Part shown: positions 24,213-31,164 of the stretch, in pieces
How the letters are laid out: each line of letters opens with the position of its first letter
Position numbering within the stretch: the first letter of the stretch is position 1
Source: Oscillospiraceae bacterium
GTDB lineage: Bacteria > Bacillota > Clostridia > Oscillospirales > Acutalibacteraceae
Direction of reading: 5' to 3'
Length of the DNA: 64,000 nt
Assembly (NCBI GenBank): GCA_022483045.1
Contig: JAKVOA010000001.1
Span: forward strand, 1,530,501-1,594,500
Notes under the pieces: model-generated
Told to the model about the DNA's origin: nothing
The model's database searches: none
What the model saw: only the letters and a program-made list of their open reading frames with translations
Made by a program: the position numbers and the translations under genes

Positions 24213-24557
24213 CTAGTCTACCTCCAGTTCTACATCCTTAATATAGAATTCCTTTCCAATCTTAGTCGGGCGGCCGTCGCCGCCACAGAAAGGACAGGAA
24301 AAAGAAAACGGACGCCGCTCAAAGTACCTGCCGCAGGCCGTGCACTGCAGCTTTGGGCGCACCCGCTCAATCGAAAGGCTGGCTCCCTCGCAGGGAGTCC
24401 CTTCCGCAATCACATCAAAATACATTTGAATGGATTCCCCGATAAAGCCGGACTCGTCACCAACAACCAAATGAATGCCGGTGACCCGCCCGTTTGCTTC
24501 ATTTGCCTGCTGGTTTGCTATTTCGACTATCCGCAGGGTGATCGGGTACTCGTGCAT
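24213..24557 (-). CDS. hypA: Hydrogenase nickel metallochaperone HypA
   Basis: HypA delivers nickel with HypB. The 114-residue protein begins MHEYPITLRIVEIANQQ, with the conserved nickel-binding His2 and Glu3. Its structural zinc site is made of two CxxC pairs, LQCTACGRYF and FSCPFCGGDG (about residues 71-93). The ATG has GGAGGAGG upstream. The first 59 bp overlap the 3' end of the ferredoxin-like echF gene, which is unusually long compared with the 2-13 bp overlaps elsewhere in the operon. Confidence 0.95.
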   Translation of the reverse strand: MHEYPITLRIVEIANQQANEANGRVTGIHLVVGDESGFIGESIQMYFDVIAEGTPCEGASLSIERVRPKLQCTACGRYFERRPFSFSCPFCGGDGRPTKIGKEFYIKDVELEVD

Positions 24558-24885
24558 AAAATACCTCCTCCGATTTCTGCGGTGCAGGCTGTGTATACTG
24601 CTGCTGCATGGAAAGGCACTTTTTCGGGCAGGTCTCTACGCAGCAGCCACACTGTATGCAGGAAAAAGGATTGATTTCCCACTTTTTCTGTGCACGAGTC
24701 ACCGTAATGGCATCTGCCGGGCACTTGCGCATACACATGCCGCAGAAAATGCAGTTTTCAATATTCATCACAATTTTTCCGCGCGTAATCTCCGGATATT
24801 TGCGCGGTACAGCTGGGTAGTTGCGGGTAGCCGGTTTTTTAAACAGACTGGATAAAATGGTTCGGGCAAAATGCAGGTAAGACAT
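24499..24885 (-). CDS. echF: Ech hydrogenase subunit EchF, 2[4Fe-4S] ferredoxin-type
   Basis: EchF is the NuoI-like electron-entry subunit that takes electrons from soluble ferredoxin. The 128-residue protein holds two classic clusters, CIFCGMCMRKCPADAI (about residues 43-58) and CIQCGCCVETCPKKCL (about 75-90), preceded by a short amphipathic N-terminus. The last 20 or so residues are low-complexity and overlap hypA by 59 bp. It starts 12 bp after echE ends. Assignment rests on the position between the large subunit and hypA as well as the motifs. Confidence 0.93.
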   Translation of the reverse strand: MSYLHFARTILSSLFKKPATRNYPAVPRKYPEITRGKIVMNIENCIFCGMCMRKCPADAITVTRAQKKWEINPFSCIQCGCCVETCPKKCLSMQQQYTQPAPQKSEEVFYARVPDHPADSRNSKPAGK

Positions 24886-24897
24886 TTTTCTTCCTCC

Positions 24898-25980
24898 TTA
24901 CCGCTCGGTGCAGCTGATGCACGGGTCAATGGTTAAAATCAGCATGGGCACATCGGCAAAGTCACAGCCCTGCAGCGTCTGCACCAGCGCCGGAATATTG
25001 ATATTGGTTGGTGTACGCACACGCATGCGGTCCAGATACTTTGTACCGTTGCCTTTTACATAATACAGTGCCTCACCGCGCGGCTGCTCAATACGGGTGA
25101 AAAATTCACCGGCCGGGTTTCCTTTTACCGGAACAGAAAGGTCGCCTTCCGGTATTTTCTCTACTGCCTGCCGAATCAAATCAATAGAAGTAAACAGCTC
25201 ATCTACACGCACGCGGCAGCGGGCATAGCAGTCACCGTCATTGGAAAGGCAGGGCTGAAAGTTCAAATCCTGATAAGCGCCGTCGGTATCCACCATGCGA
25301 ATATCCAGCGGAATGCCGCTGGCGCGGGCCATCGGCCCTACACAGCACAGGTCCTGCGCTTTTTCGCGGCTCAAAACGCCTACGCCGCGCAGACGGCTGA
25401 CCGCAGTGGGTTCTTCAAAAAACGTATCGGTGACGCGTTTGAGTTCTGCGCGCATATCCAGCAGTTTCTGCGAAATGCCCCGCAGGGTGCTGTTGTCAAT
25501 ATCCCGCCGCACACCACCAACTTTGCAGACGGAAAAAATGACACGCCCGCCGGTCGTTGCTTCAAAGATATCCAAAATCTGCTCGCGCAGCCGCCACGCA
25601 TTCATAAATAAGCTTTCAAAACCCATGCCGTCTGCCAAAAGCCCCAGCCACAGCAGGTGGCTGTGCAGACGTGAAAGTTCATGCCAAATCGTGCGCAGAT
25701 ACCGCGCACGCGGCGGCACCTCAATATTCATGTTGCCCTCTACGGCCTTGCAGTAACCCCACCCGTGGCCAAAAGAACAAATGCCGCAGATGCGCTCGGC
25801 TACATAAACATATTCTGTAAACTGGCGCTTTTCCACCAGTTTTTCAAGTCCACGGTGCACATAGCCAATCGAGGGAATGGCACGAATCACCTTTTCATCT
25901 TCCAGCTCAAGGTCCAAATGCACCGGTTCGGGCAGAACCGGGTGCTGCGGCCCAAAGGGAATGACTGTATGGCTACCCAT
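24898..25980 (-). CDS. echE: Ech [NiFe] hydrogenase large subunit EchE
   Basis: EchE carries the Ni-Fe active site for H2 formation. The start is ATG 25980 (MGSHTVIPFGPQH, 360 residues), overlapping echD by 8 bp; AAGGAGGAGAAAGC lies upstream. The four metal-binding cysteines are present: RICGIC with the following H (about residues 63-71) and DPCISC at the C-terminus. The protein ends DPCISCTER, stopping exactly at the position where peptidases cut other [NiFe] large subunits, so no C-terminal extension has to be removed. This agrees with what is known for Ech/CooH-type enzymes and with the lack of a peptidase gene nearby. Confidence 0.96.
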   Translation of the reverse strand: MGSHTVIPFGPQHPVLPEPVHLDLELEDEKVIRAIPSIGYVHRGLEKLVEKRQFTEYVYVAERICGICSFGHGWGYCKAVEGNMNIEVPPRARYLRTIWHELSRLHSHLLWLGLLADGMGFESLFMNAWRLREQILDIFEATTGGRVIFSVCKVGGVRRDIDNSTLRGISQKLLDMRAELKRVTDTFFEEPTAVSRLRGVGVLSREKAQDLCCVGPMARASGIPLDIRMVDTDGAYQDLNFQPCLSNDGDCYARCRVRVDELFTSIDLIRQAVEKIPEGDLSVPVKGNPAGEFFTRIEQPRGEALYYVKGNGTKYLDRMRVRTPTNINIPALVQTLQGCDFADVPMLILTIDPCISCTER

Positions 25981-26425
25981 TGCTTTCTCCTCCTTTTGAC
26001 TTTTCAGCGGCCGTACCCGCCTGTTTTGCCGCCGCAGGCTTGTCGGCCGGCGGTGCTTTCTGCACAATGGTGCAGCGCGGCGACAGTTCATGCCACGGTG
26101 TCTTTTCTGCCAGGCGATAAAACGTTCCACCATAATCAACATCATGGGCAATATGGCGAATCTGCACGCCAAACAGGTCGTGCATCTCATTTTCATAAAC
26201 AAATGCCGGCCAATAAATGCTGGTAATGCTCATAACCGGCTCATTTTCGGCTGCTGTCAAGCGTAAGTTGTATAAAGTATAATCTTTATCAAAGGAATAA
26301 GTAAGCTCATAGCCCTCTGGCACTCTGGTACAGCAAATCTGCACCATGCGGCAGCCCTGCCTCTTCATACGCTCAACCTGGTCGAGCAGCTGCGGGACTT
26401 CAATATGAATCATCTGCTGCTTCAC
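25973..26425 (-). CDS. echD: Ech hydrogenase subunit EchD (NuoC-like)
   Basis: EchD corresponds to the 30-kDa NuoC-type subunit of complex I. The 150-residue protein contains ITSIYWPAFVYENEMHDLFG (about residues 66-85), the conserved ENE(I/M)xDLFG motif of that family, followed by IRHIAHDVDYGGTFYRLAEK. The C-terminal 35 residues (APPADKPAAAKQAGTAAEK) are an Ala/Lys/Pro-rich tail that is probably disordered. It overlaps echC by 4 bp and echE by 8 bp. Confidence 0.92.
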   Translation of the reverse strand: MKQQMIHIEVPQLLDQVERMKRQGCRMVQICCTRVPEGYELTYSFDKDYTLYNLRLTAAENEPVMSITSIYWPAFVYENEMHDLFGVQIRHIAHDVDYGGTFYRLAEKTPWHELSPRCTIVQKAPPADKPAAAKQAGTAAEKSKGGESNG

Positions 26426-26928
26426 GGTGTTGCCTCCTTGCGCTTTGTTTTCTCCGGCATCGGCGGCAGGCTATCTTTGCTTTCGAGCTCTTCCACTTTT
26501 CCAGAGCGCAGTGCTTCGCGTTTCTTTTCCAAAATATCCAGTGCCTGCACAATGCCGTCGATAATGGCCTCTGGGCGCGCGGCACAGCCGGGCACATAGA
26601 CATCTACCGGAATTGCTTTATCTACGCCGCCCATAATATTGTAGCATTCCCGAAAAACGCCGCCCGAACAGGCACAAATACCGATTGCAACCACTGCTTT
26701 CGGCTCTGGCATCTGGGAATAAATCTGCCGCACGACCGGCAAGTTTTGGGCATTGACCGCGCCCGTTACCAAAAAGATATCTGCATGCTTGGGGTTGCCG
26801 GTATTGATTACGCCAAAGCGCTCCGCGTCGTACAGCGGTGTCAGGCAGGCAAGCGTTTCAATATCGCAGCCGTTGCAGCTGGAACCATCATAGTGGATAA
26901 TCCACGGAGATTTTTTCATATAAGACAT
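26422..26928 (-). CDS. echC: Ech hydrogenase small subunit EchC (NuoB-like)
   Basis: EchC holds the proximal 4Fe-4S cluster next to the Ni-Fe centre. The 168-residue protein shows the four ligands: SSCNGCDIE (about residues 16-24), IGICACSGG (about 82-90) and VPGCAARPE (about 111-119). These motifs match the NuoB/[NiFe] small-subunit family. There is no Tat signal, as expected for a cytosol-facing membrane-bound hydrogenase. A charged tail follows the core. It starts 21 bp after echB and overlaps echD by 4 bp. Confidence 0.95.
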   Translation of the reverse strand: MSYMKKSPWIIHYDGSSCNGCDIETLACLTPLYDAERFGVINTGNPKHADIFLVTGAVNAQNLPVVRQIYSQMPEPKAVVAIGICACSGGVFRECYNIMGGVDKAIPVDVYVPGCAARPEAIIDGIVQALDILEKKREALRSGKVEELESKDSLPPMPEKTKRKEATP

Positions 26929-26949
26929 TGCTGCAAAACCATCCTTTCC

Positions 26950-27813
26950 TCAGCGCAGTGACATAAGCACCAGCAGGTTGACAAAGCCCGCGACCAGCGA
27001 AACCAGCCACGAAGAAGTCAGCACACGCTGCCACTTTACGCGCGAACAGCAGTTGTCTATCAGAATTTCCAGTACAAAGACCACTGCGCAGGCCGCAATA
27101 CCGATAAGCGGACTGTAGGGCGCCGACCAGACAAAATACAAGTACACAAAGCCGAGCAGGAAAATATTTTCGTACCAATGTGCAACCTCGACCATGGCAA
27201 GCGTTCTACCAGAAAATTCTGTTGCAATTCCTTTAATTAATTCCTGGTGCGCTTCGTGTGACATGGAAAGATCAAACGGAGATTTGCGGAATTTGATAAT
27301 CAGAATGTAGCACAAGCCAAAGAACAACCCCGGCATATACAAAATTCCGATTTGCGGCCCGCTGACGATATCGGCCAGATTAAATGTACCGAATGTCAGG
27401 TAAAAACCGATGGACATCATCAGAAGCATGGGCTCGTAAGACATGGTCTGCAGCAGCTCTCGCTCTGCGCCTAATTGGCTGTAGGGCGAATTGGAAGAAT
27501 ACGCTGCAACGATTAAGCACACGCTGGCAAGGGTCAGTGTAAACACGACCAGCAGAATATCGCCGTGCGTAAAGAAGAAAATACCGCTGATGATAACAAA
27601 CAGCAGAAATCCGCCGACGTAAAAGTCCTGCACACGGTTTACAGAAATACCCTGTTTGCTGCATAGCTTAAAGACATCATAGAAAGACTGCAGCAGCGGC
27701 GGTCCCTTGCGGCGCTGCATGTGCGCCGTGATTTTGCGGTCAATACCGGCAAGCAGCCCGCCGACAAGCGGCGCAAAAAGGATGTACGCAATTCCCGAAA
27801 GAATATTAGACAT
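26950..27813 (-). CDS. echB: Ech hydrogenase membrane subunit EchB (NuoH-like)
   Basis: EchB is the membrane anchor related to complex I NuoH, connecting the hydrogenase arm to the ion channel. The start is ATG 27813 (MSNILSGIAYILFAPLVGGL, 287 residues) with GGGGGTGA upstream and an 8-bp overlap with echA. About eight membrane segments are visible. Conserved cytosolic-loop motifs are AGIDRKITAHMQRRKGPPLL and FRKSPFDLSMSHEAHQELI, the latter matching the PFDL.E.E.EL loop of NuoH. Confidence 0.95.
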   Translation of the reverse strand: MSNILSGIAYILFAPLVGGLLAGIDRKITAHMQRRKGPPLLQSFYDVFKLCSKQGISVNRVQDFYVGGFLLFVIISGIFFFTHGDILLVVFTLTLASVCLIVAAYSSNSPYSQLGAERELLQTMSYEPMLLMMSIGFYLTFGTFNLADIVSGPQIGILYMPGLFFGLCYILIIKFRKSPFDLSMSHEAHQELIKGIATEFSGRTLAMVEVAHWYENIFLLGFVYLYFVWSAPYSPLIGIAACAVVFVLEILIDNCCSRVKWQRVLTSSWLVSLVAGFVNLLVLMSLR

Positions 27814-29710
27814 GCAACTCACCCCCAAACAGAGCTGCAAATTCAATAATGATTGCCGCAATACAGACCGCACTGCCAATCGCTGTCATTTTTTTCTCTC
27901 CAAACCAGTCGGTCATGTACCAGTTGCGCAAAGACACCGGAACCGGCACATCCATGGCACCGCGGAAAGTCAGGTCATCGCCCATATTTTCACCGCTGAG
28001 GTTGGTATTGACCAGCTTTTTATGGCTTTTACCAAAAGCAAGCAGCGGCAGCACAACCAACAGCACCACCATAAAGGACATAATCATCAGGTTGTCGTTG
28101 CTGATAACCTGCATTTCCGTATGAAATACCTCATGCAGGTAGGGCACAACCAGCTGTGCAGAAAGCACAGGGAACAGGATGCAGACAACAATCGTCAGGA
28201 CTGCAAGGCCCTTAATAGCGAACCACTCTTCTTTATGTACAGAACCTTCTATATTGCGTTTGCCGGGTACAATCGCTGTAATCTTGCCCAGCCATTTTGT
28301 CCAGAAAAAGAACGTTGCAGAGGAGCCAAAAACCAGCACCAGCAGCAGCAGTGCATGGCCCGAATCGATAAAGGCTTTCATTGCGGCCCACTTGGAAATA
28401 AGCATACCAAAAGGCGCAAGGAACATGCCGCAAATGCCAACAGCCATGCAGATAGCCAGCTGCGGCATTTCACTGAACAAACCGTCAAAGCTCTCAATAT
28501 TGCGGCTGCCGACGTGGTGCTCTGCCGTACCCACTGTCAGGAACATCAGGCTCTTTGCCACCGCGTGGAACATCACCAGCATAATGGCTGTCCACACAGC
28601 CTCAAAGGTACCAATGCCTGCACAGCAGACAATCAGACCCAGATTAGAAATGGTCGAGTACGCCAAAACTTTTTTGCCGTTCGACTGCGAAATAGCCGCA
28701 AAAGAGGCAAACAAAAACGTCATGCCGCCGACAAACATTGCCATAATGCCCGCCTGGTTTTCGCCCAGCACCGGGCTGATGCGAATGATGAGGAATACGC
28801 CCGCCTTGACCATTGTGGAAGAATGCAGCAGCGCGCTGGTTGGTGTAGGCGCGACCATAGCACCCAAAAGCCAGCTGGAAAACGGCATCTGCGCCGCTTT
28901 GGTCAGGCCCGCAAAAACCAGCAGACAGGCCGGCAGCACCACACTGGCGCCTGCCTTGCCTATGGAAATCATTTGGGTAATCTCTACTGTACCGTAATAG
29001 ATACCCAAAATCACAATGGCCAGTGCAAACGCCGCCCCGCCCAGCAGGTTCATCCACAAAGCGCGGAAAGAGTTGTGCTGTGCCTCAGGCGTACGCGTAT
29101 AGCCTATCAAAAGGAAAGACGACAGGCTGGTGATTTCCCAGCAGAAATACATATTGAGCAGGTTGTTGGAAAGCACCAAGCCAAACATGGCTGCCAAAAA
29201 AAGGTACATGACAAAGAAAAAGAACGGACGGCGATCCGGTACACTGCCCGCTTTCTTCTGAAAATCCTTCATATACCCCAGTGCATAGACCGTGATTGTG
29301 CTGCCAATAACACCGACAATGACAATCATAATAATGACAAAGCGGTCTATAACAATATCTTTTTGTACATGCAGCTTGTCCCCGGCTGTCAGCTCAAACC
29401 ACACAATCAGCGCGGTCTGCACGATAGAAAGCAGACCAATGAGAATGCGCTTTGCCGAAAATGTCAGCCACAAAATGACCGCACACAAAACCACTTCTAG
29501 TACCAAAATGGTTTTAGTGAACACCTCGCTGCCAATACGAAAAGAAGTTGAGGCGCTGCCAAAAAAAGTGATTGCGGTCGCAATGGCAGTTGCTGCGGTG
29601 GCTGCCGCAGCAATTTTTACAAAAATCCCCCGCTTCCGGTCGTCACGCATCACCAGCAGGACCAGCGACGCCAAGGCCGGTATCCCAATTAAAAGACCCA
29701 GTAAAGCCAC
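27806..29710 (-). CDS. echA: Ech hydrogenase proton/ion antiporter-like subunit EchA (NuoL-like)
   Basis: EchA is the large Mrp/NuoL-type channel subunit thought to move H+ or Na+. The start is GTG 29710 (VALLGLLIGIPALASL, 634 residues), chosen because GGGGGAAAAATGT lies directly before it. About 16 membrane segments are visible. Key features are the lysine-bearing helices around AGLTKAAQMPFSSWLLGAM and ALLHSSTMVKAGVFLIIRI, which belong to the proton_antipo_M domain. It is the first gene of the operon and overlaps echB by 8 bp. Confidence 0.94.
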   Translation of the reverse strand: MALLGLLIGIPALASLVLLVMRDDRKRGIFVKIAAAATAATAIATAITFFGSASTSFRIGSEVFTKTILVLEVVLCAVILWLTFSAKRILIGLLSIVQTALIVWFELTAGDKLHVQKDIVIDRFVIIMIVIVGVIGSTITVYALGYMKDFQKKAGSVPDRRPFFFFVMYLFLAAMFGLVLSNNLLNMYFCWEITSLSSFLLIGYTRTPEAQHNSFRALWMNLLGGAAFALAIVILGIYYGTVEITQMISIGKAGASVVLPACLLVFAGLTKAAQMPFSSWLLGAMVAPTPTSALLHSSTMVKAGVFLIIRISPVLGENQAGIMAMFVGGMTFLFASFAAISQSNGKKVLAYSTISNLGLIVCCAGIGTFEAVWTAIMLVMFHAVAKSLMFLTVGTAEHHVGSRNIESFDGLFSEMPQLAICMAVGICGMFLAPFGMLISKWAAMKAFIDSGHALLLLVLVFGSSATFFFWTKWLGKITAIVPGKRNIEGSVHKEEWFAIKGLAVLTIVVCILFPVLSAQLVVPYLHEVFHTEMQVISNDNLMIMSFMVVLLVVLPLLAFGKSHKKLVNTNLSGENMGDDLTFRGAMDVPVPVSLRNWYMTDWFGEKKMTAIGSAVCIAAIIIEFAALFGGELHV

Positions 29711-29831
29711 ACATTTTTCCCCCTTATGGAAATGTATAATGATAAAAAGGCACATCCACAGTCAGCTGCTGCACCCATTGATTTCCGTTTCAGGACTTCA
29801 TATCCAGTTCATAATTTCGTCATTTTTCACA

Positions 29832-29860
29832 ATTTTACATCTGTTTTATCGAAAAGTCAA
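29832..29860 (-). promoter_or_regulatory. Sigma-A promoter of the ech-hyp operon
   Basis: Minus strand TTGACT (29855-29860), 17 bp, TAAAAT (29832-29837). It leaves a leader of about 115 bp before the GTG at 29710, in which I see no clear riboswitch. It is the only good promoter seen for the 10.6-kb cluster. Confidence 0.8.
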
Positions 29861-29882
29861 TGTTACAGATATAAAATTTGTC

Positions 29883-29903
29883 ATGATTCTGATACAGAAT
29901 CAT
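29883..29903. promoter_or_regulatory. Perfect 9-3-9 palindrome upstream of ech promoter
   Basis: ATGATTCTG (29883-29891) and CAGAATCAT (29895-29903) are perfect inverted copies around ATA. The site is 22 bp upstream of the ech -35 box and about 65 bp upstream of the uppP -35 region, so it could regulate either direction. The spacing and A/T content resemble Fur-family boxes loosely, but it is not a canonical match. Confidence 0.6.
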
Positions 29904-29968
29904 TTGCCGCAGCAAGCCTTCTCATTTTATGGAAAATTTAAGAAATGCGGCAGCAGCAAGGAAAAGCA

Positions 29969-29997
29969 TTTCTTTTTATAAGACGATATGCTATAAT
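29969..29997 (+). promoter_or_regulatory. Weak sigma-A promoter of uppP
   Basis: TATAAT (29992-29997) is perfect but the -35 at 17 bp (TTTCTT, 29969-29974) is poor. Confidence 0.45.
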
Positions 29998-30054
29998 AGA
30001 TTTCGCTTCAGGTCGTCTTGCAAACGCCGAATTCACAGCAGAAAGGATACATAC

Positions 30055-30915
30055 ATGCAGCTACTGGAAATTATTAAAGCGATTATTCTGGGAATTATCC
30101 AGGGCATTACCGAATGGCTGCCCGTGAGCAGCACCGGCCACATGATCCTGTTTGATTCTTTCTGGCCGATGGACCCTACCGCTTACCGCGGCGGACAAAA
30201 ATTCATTGATCTATTTTTAGTTGTCATTCAGTTTGGTTCTATTCTTGCGGTTATCGCGCTTTACCGCCACCGTCTGAATCCCTTCAGCAAGCGCAAAACA
30301 CCGCAGCAGAAAAAGAGCACCTGGCAGCTGTGGCTGAAAGTCATTATCGGTACCGTGCCCGTCGGCATTTTTGGTTTGCTGCTCGATGACTTTCTGCACG
30401 AACATCTTTACAACGCGCAGGTCGTTTCGATTATGCTCATCCTTTATGGTGTTCTTTTCATCGTAATCGAAAACATGCACCACAGGCCGCGCTTTCGCAC
30501 ACCGGACGAAATTGACCGGAAAACTTCCTTTAAAATTGGTCTGTTTCAGTGCCTGTCGCTGATTCCTGGCACCTCTCGCTCTGGCTCCACGATTTTGGGT
30601 GCATCGCTGCTGGGCTGCGGACGCCCCGCTGCCGCTGAATTTTCTTTCTTCCTGGCAATCCCCACCATGCTGGGGGCCAGCGTGTGGGAAATCTTTAAAT
30701 ACTTTAAAAGCTATGGTTTTGGCTTCTCTGCCATGGAGCTGACCGTGCTGTTGGTGGGCATGGTTGTTGCATTCTTTGTCTCGCTCTTTGCCATACGCGC
30801 AATGATGCGGTTTGTAAAAAAGCACAGCTTCAAGCCCTTTGGCTGGTACCGCATTGCCTTGGGTGCATTGATGATCATCTTTTCACTGACACACGTCTTA
30901 AAAGTAACCGCATAA
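30055..30915 (+). CDS. uppP: Undecaprenyl-diphosphatase UppP (BacA)
   Basis: UppP dephosphorylates undecaprenyl diphosphate to recycle the lipid carrier of peptidoglycan and other wall polymers; high dosage gives bacitracin resistance. The start is ATG 30055 (MQLLEIIKAIILG, 286 residues) with AGAAAGGA upstream. Family signatures are GITEWLPVSSTGHMIL (about residues 18-33) and PGTSRSGSTILGASLLG (about 171-187), together forming the active site. About eight membrane segments are visible. A 45-residue membrane gene follows it. Confidence 0.96.
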   Translation: MQLLEIIKAIILGIIQGITEWLPVSSTGHMILFDSFWPMDPTAYRGGQKFIDLFLVVIQFGSILAVIALYRHRLNPFSKRKTPQQKKSTWQLWLKVIIGTVPVGIFGLLLDDFLHEHLYNAQVVSIMLILYGVLFIVIENMHHRPRFRTPDEIDRKTSFKIGLFQCLSLIPGTSRSGSTILGASLLGCGRPAAAEFSFFLAIPTMLGASVWEIFKYFKSYGFGFSAMELTVLLVGMVVAFFVSLFAIRAMMRFVKKHSFKPFGWYRIALGALMIIFSLTHVLKVTA

Positions 30916-30966
30916 AACGAAAGAGACCTTCTCGGAAGGCTGAAAATGAAGGAGGTTTTATGAATT

Positions 30967-31104
30967 ATGAAAGTACTGAAAAAAATATTTCTTCTCTTTT
31001 TATCTTTATATGGCCTGTGGAAACTGCTTACCGGTTTTGAGCACACAAAACTGATCGCAGATCTTTCGGAATTTCCGCCGATCAGGCGGGCTAAAGCAGC
31101 CTGA
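30967..31104 (+). CDS. 45-residue single-span membrane protein
   Basis: An AAGGAGG site at 30949-30955 precedes two ATGs. The second, at 30967, opens a frame of 45 residues: MKVLKKIFLLFLSLYGLWKL, then LTGFEHTKLIADLSEFPPIR and RAKAA. It has a basic N-terminus, one membrane helix (about residues 6-22) and a charged tail. The alternative ATG at 30960 is in another frame, gives 27 residues and has only a 4-bp spacing. It lies 51 bp after uppP and directly before a strong terminator, so it is probably co-transcribed with uppP. Function unknown. Confidence 0.6.
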   Translation: MKVLKKIFLLFLSLYGLWKLLTGFEHTKLIADLSEFPPIRRAKAA

Positions 31105-31110
31105 AAAACA

Positions 31111-31159
31111 AAAAAGCCCGGCCGCCGCAGACAGTCATCTGCTGGCAGGCCGGGCTTTT
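31111..31159. terminator. Bidirectional terminator
   Basis: AAAGCCCGGCC pairs with GGCCGGGCTTT, with A/T tracts on both sides. It ends the uppP transcript and the convergent gene at 31165. Confidence 0.9.
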
Positions 31160-31164
31160 GCTAT

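Noticed and set aside
27707..29500. Long plus-strand open frame (597 codons) antisense to echA and echB
   Set aside because: It has no ribosome binding site, a composition rich in His, Gln, Asn and Arg typical of antisense reading of membrane-protein genes, and the minus-strand frames are clear NuoL/NuoH homologues.
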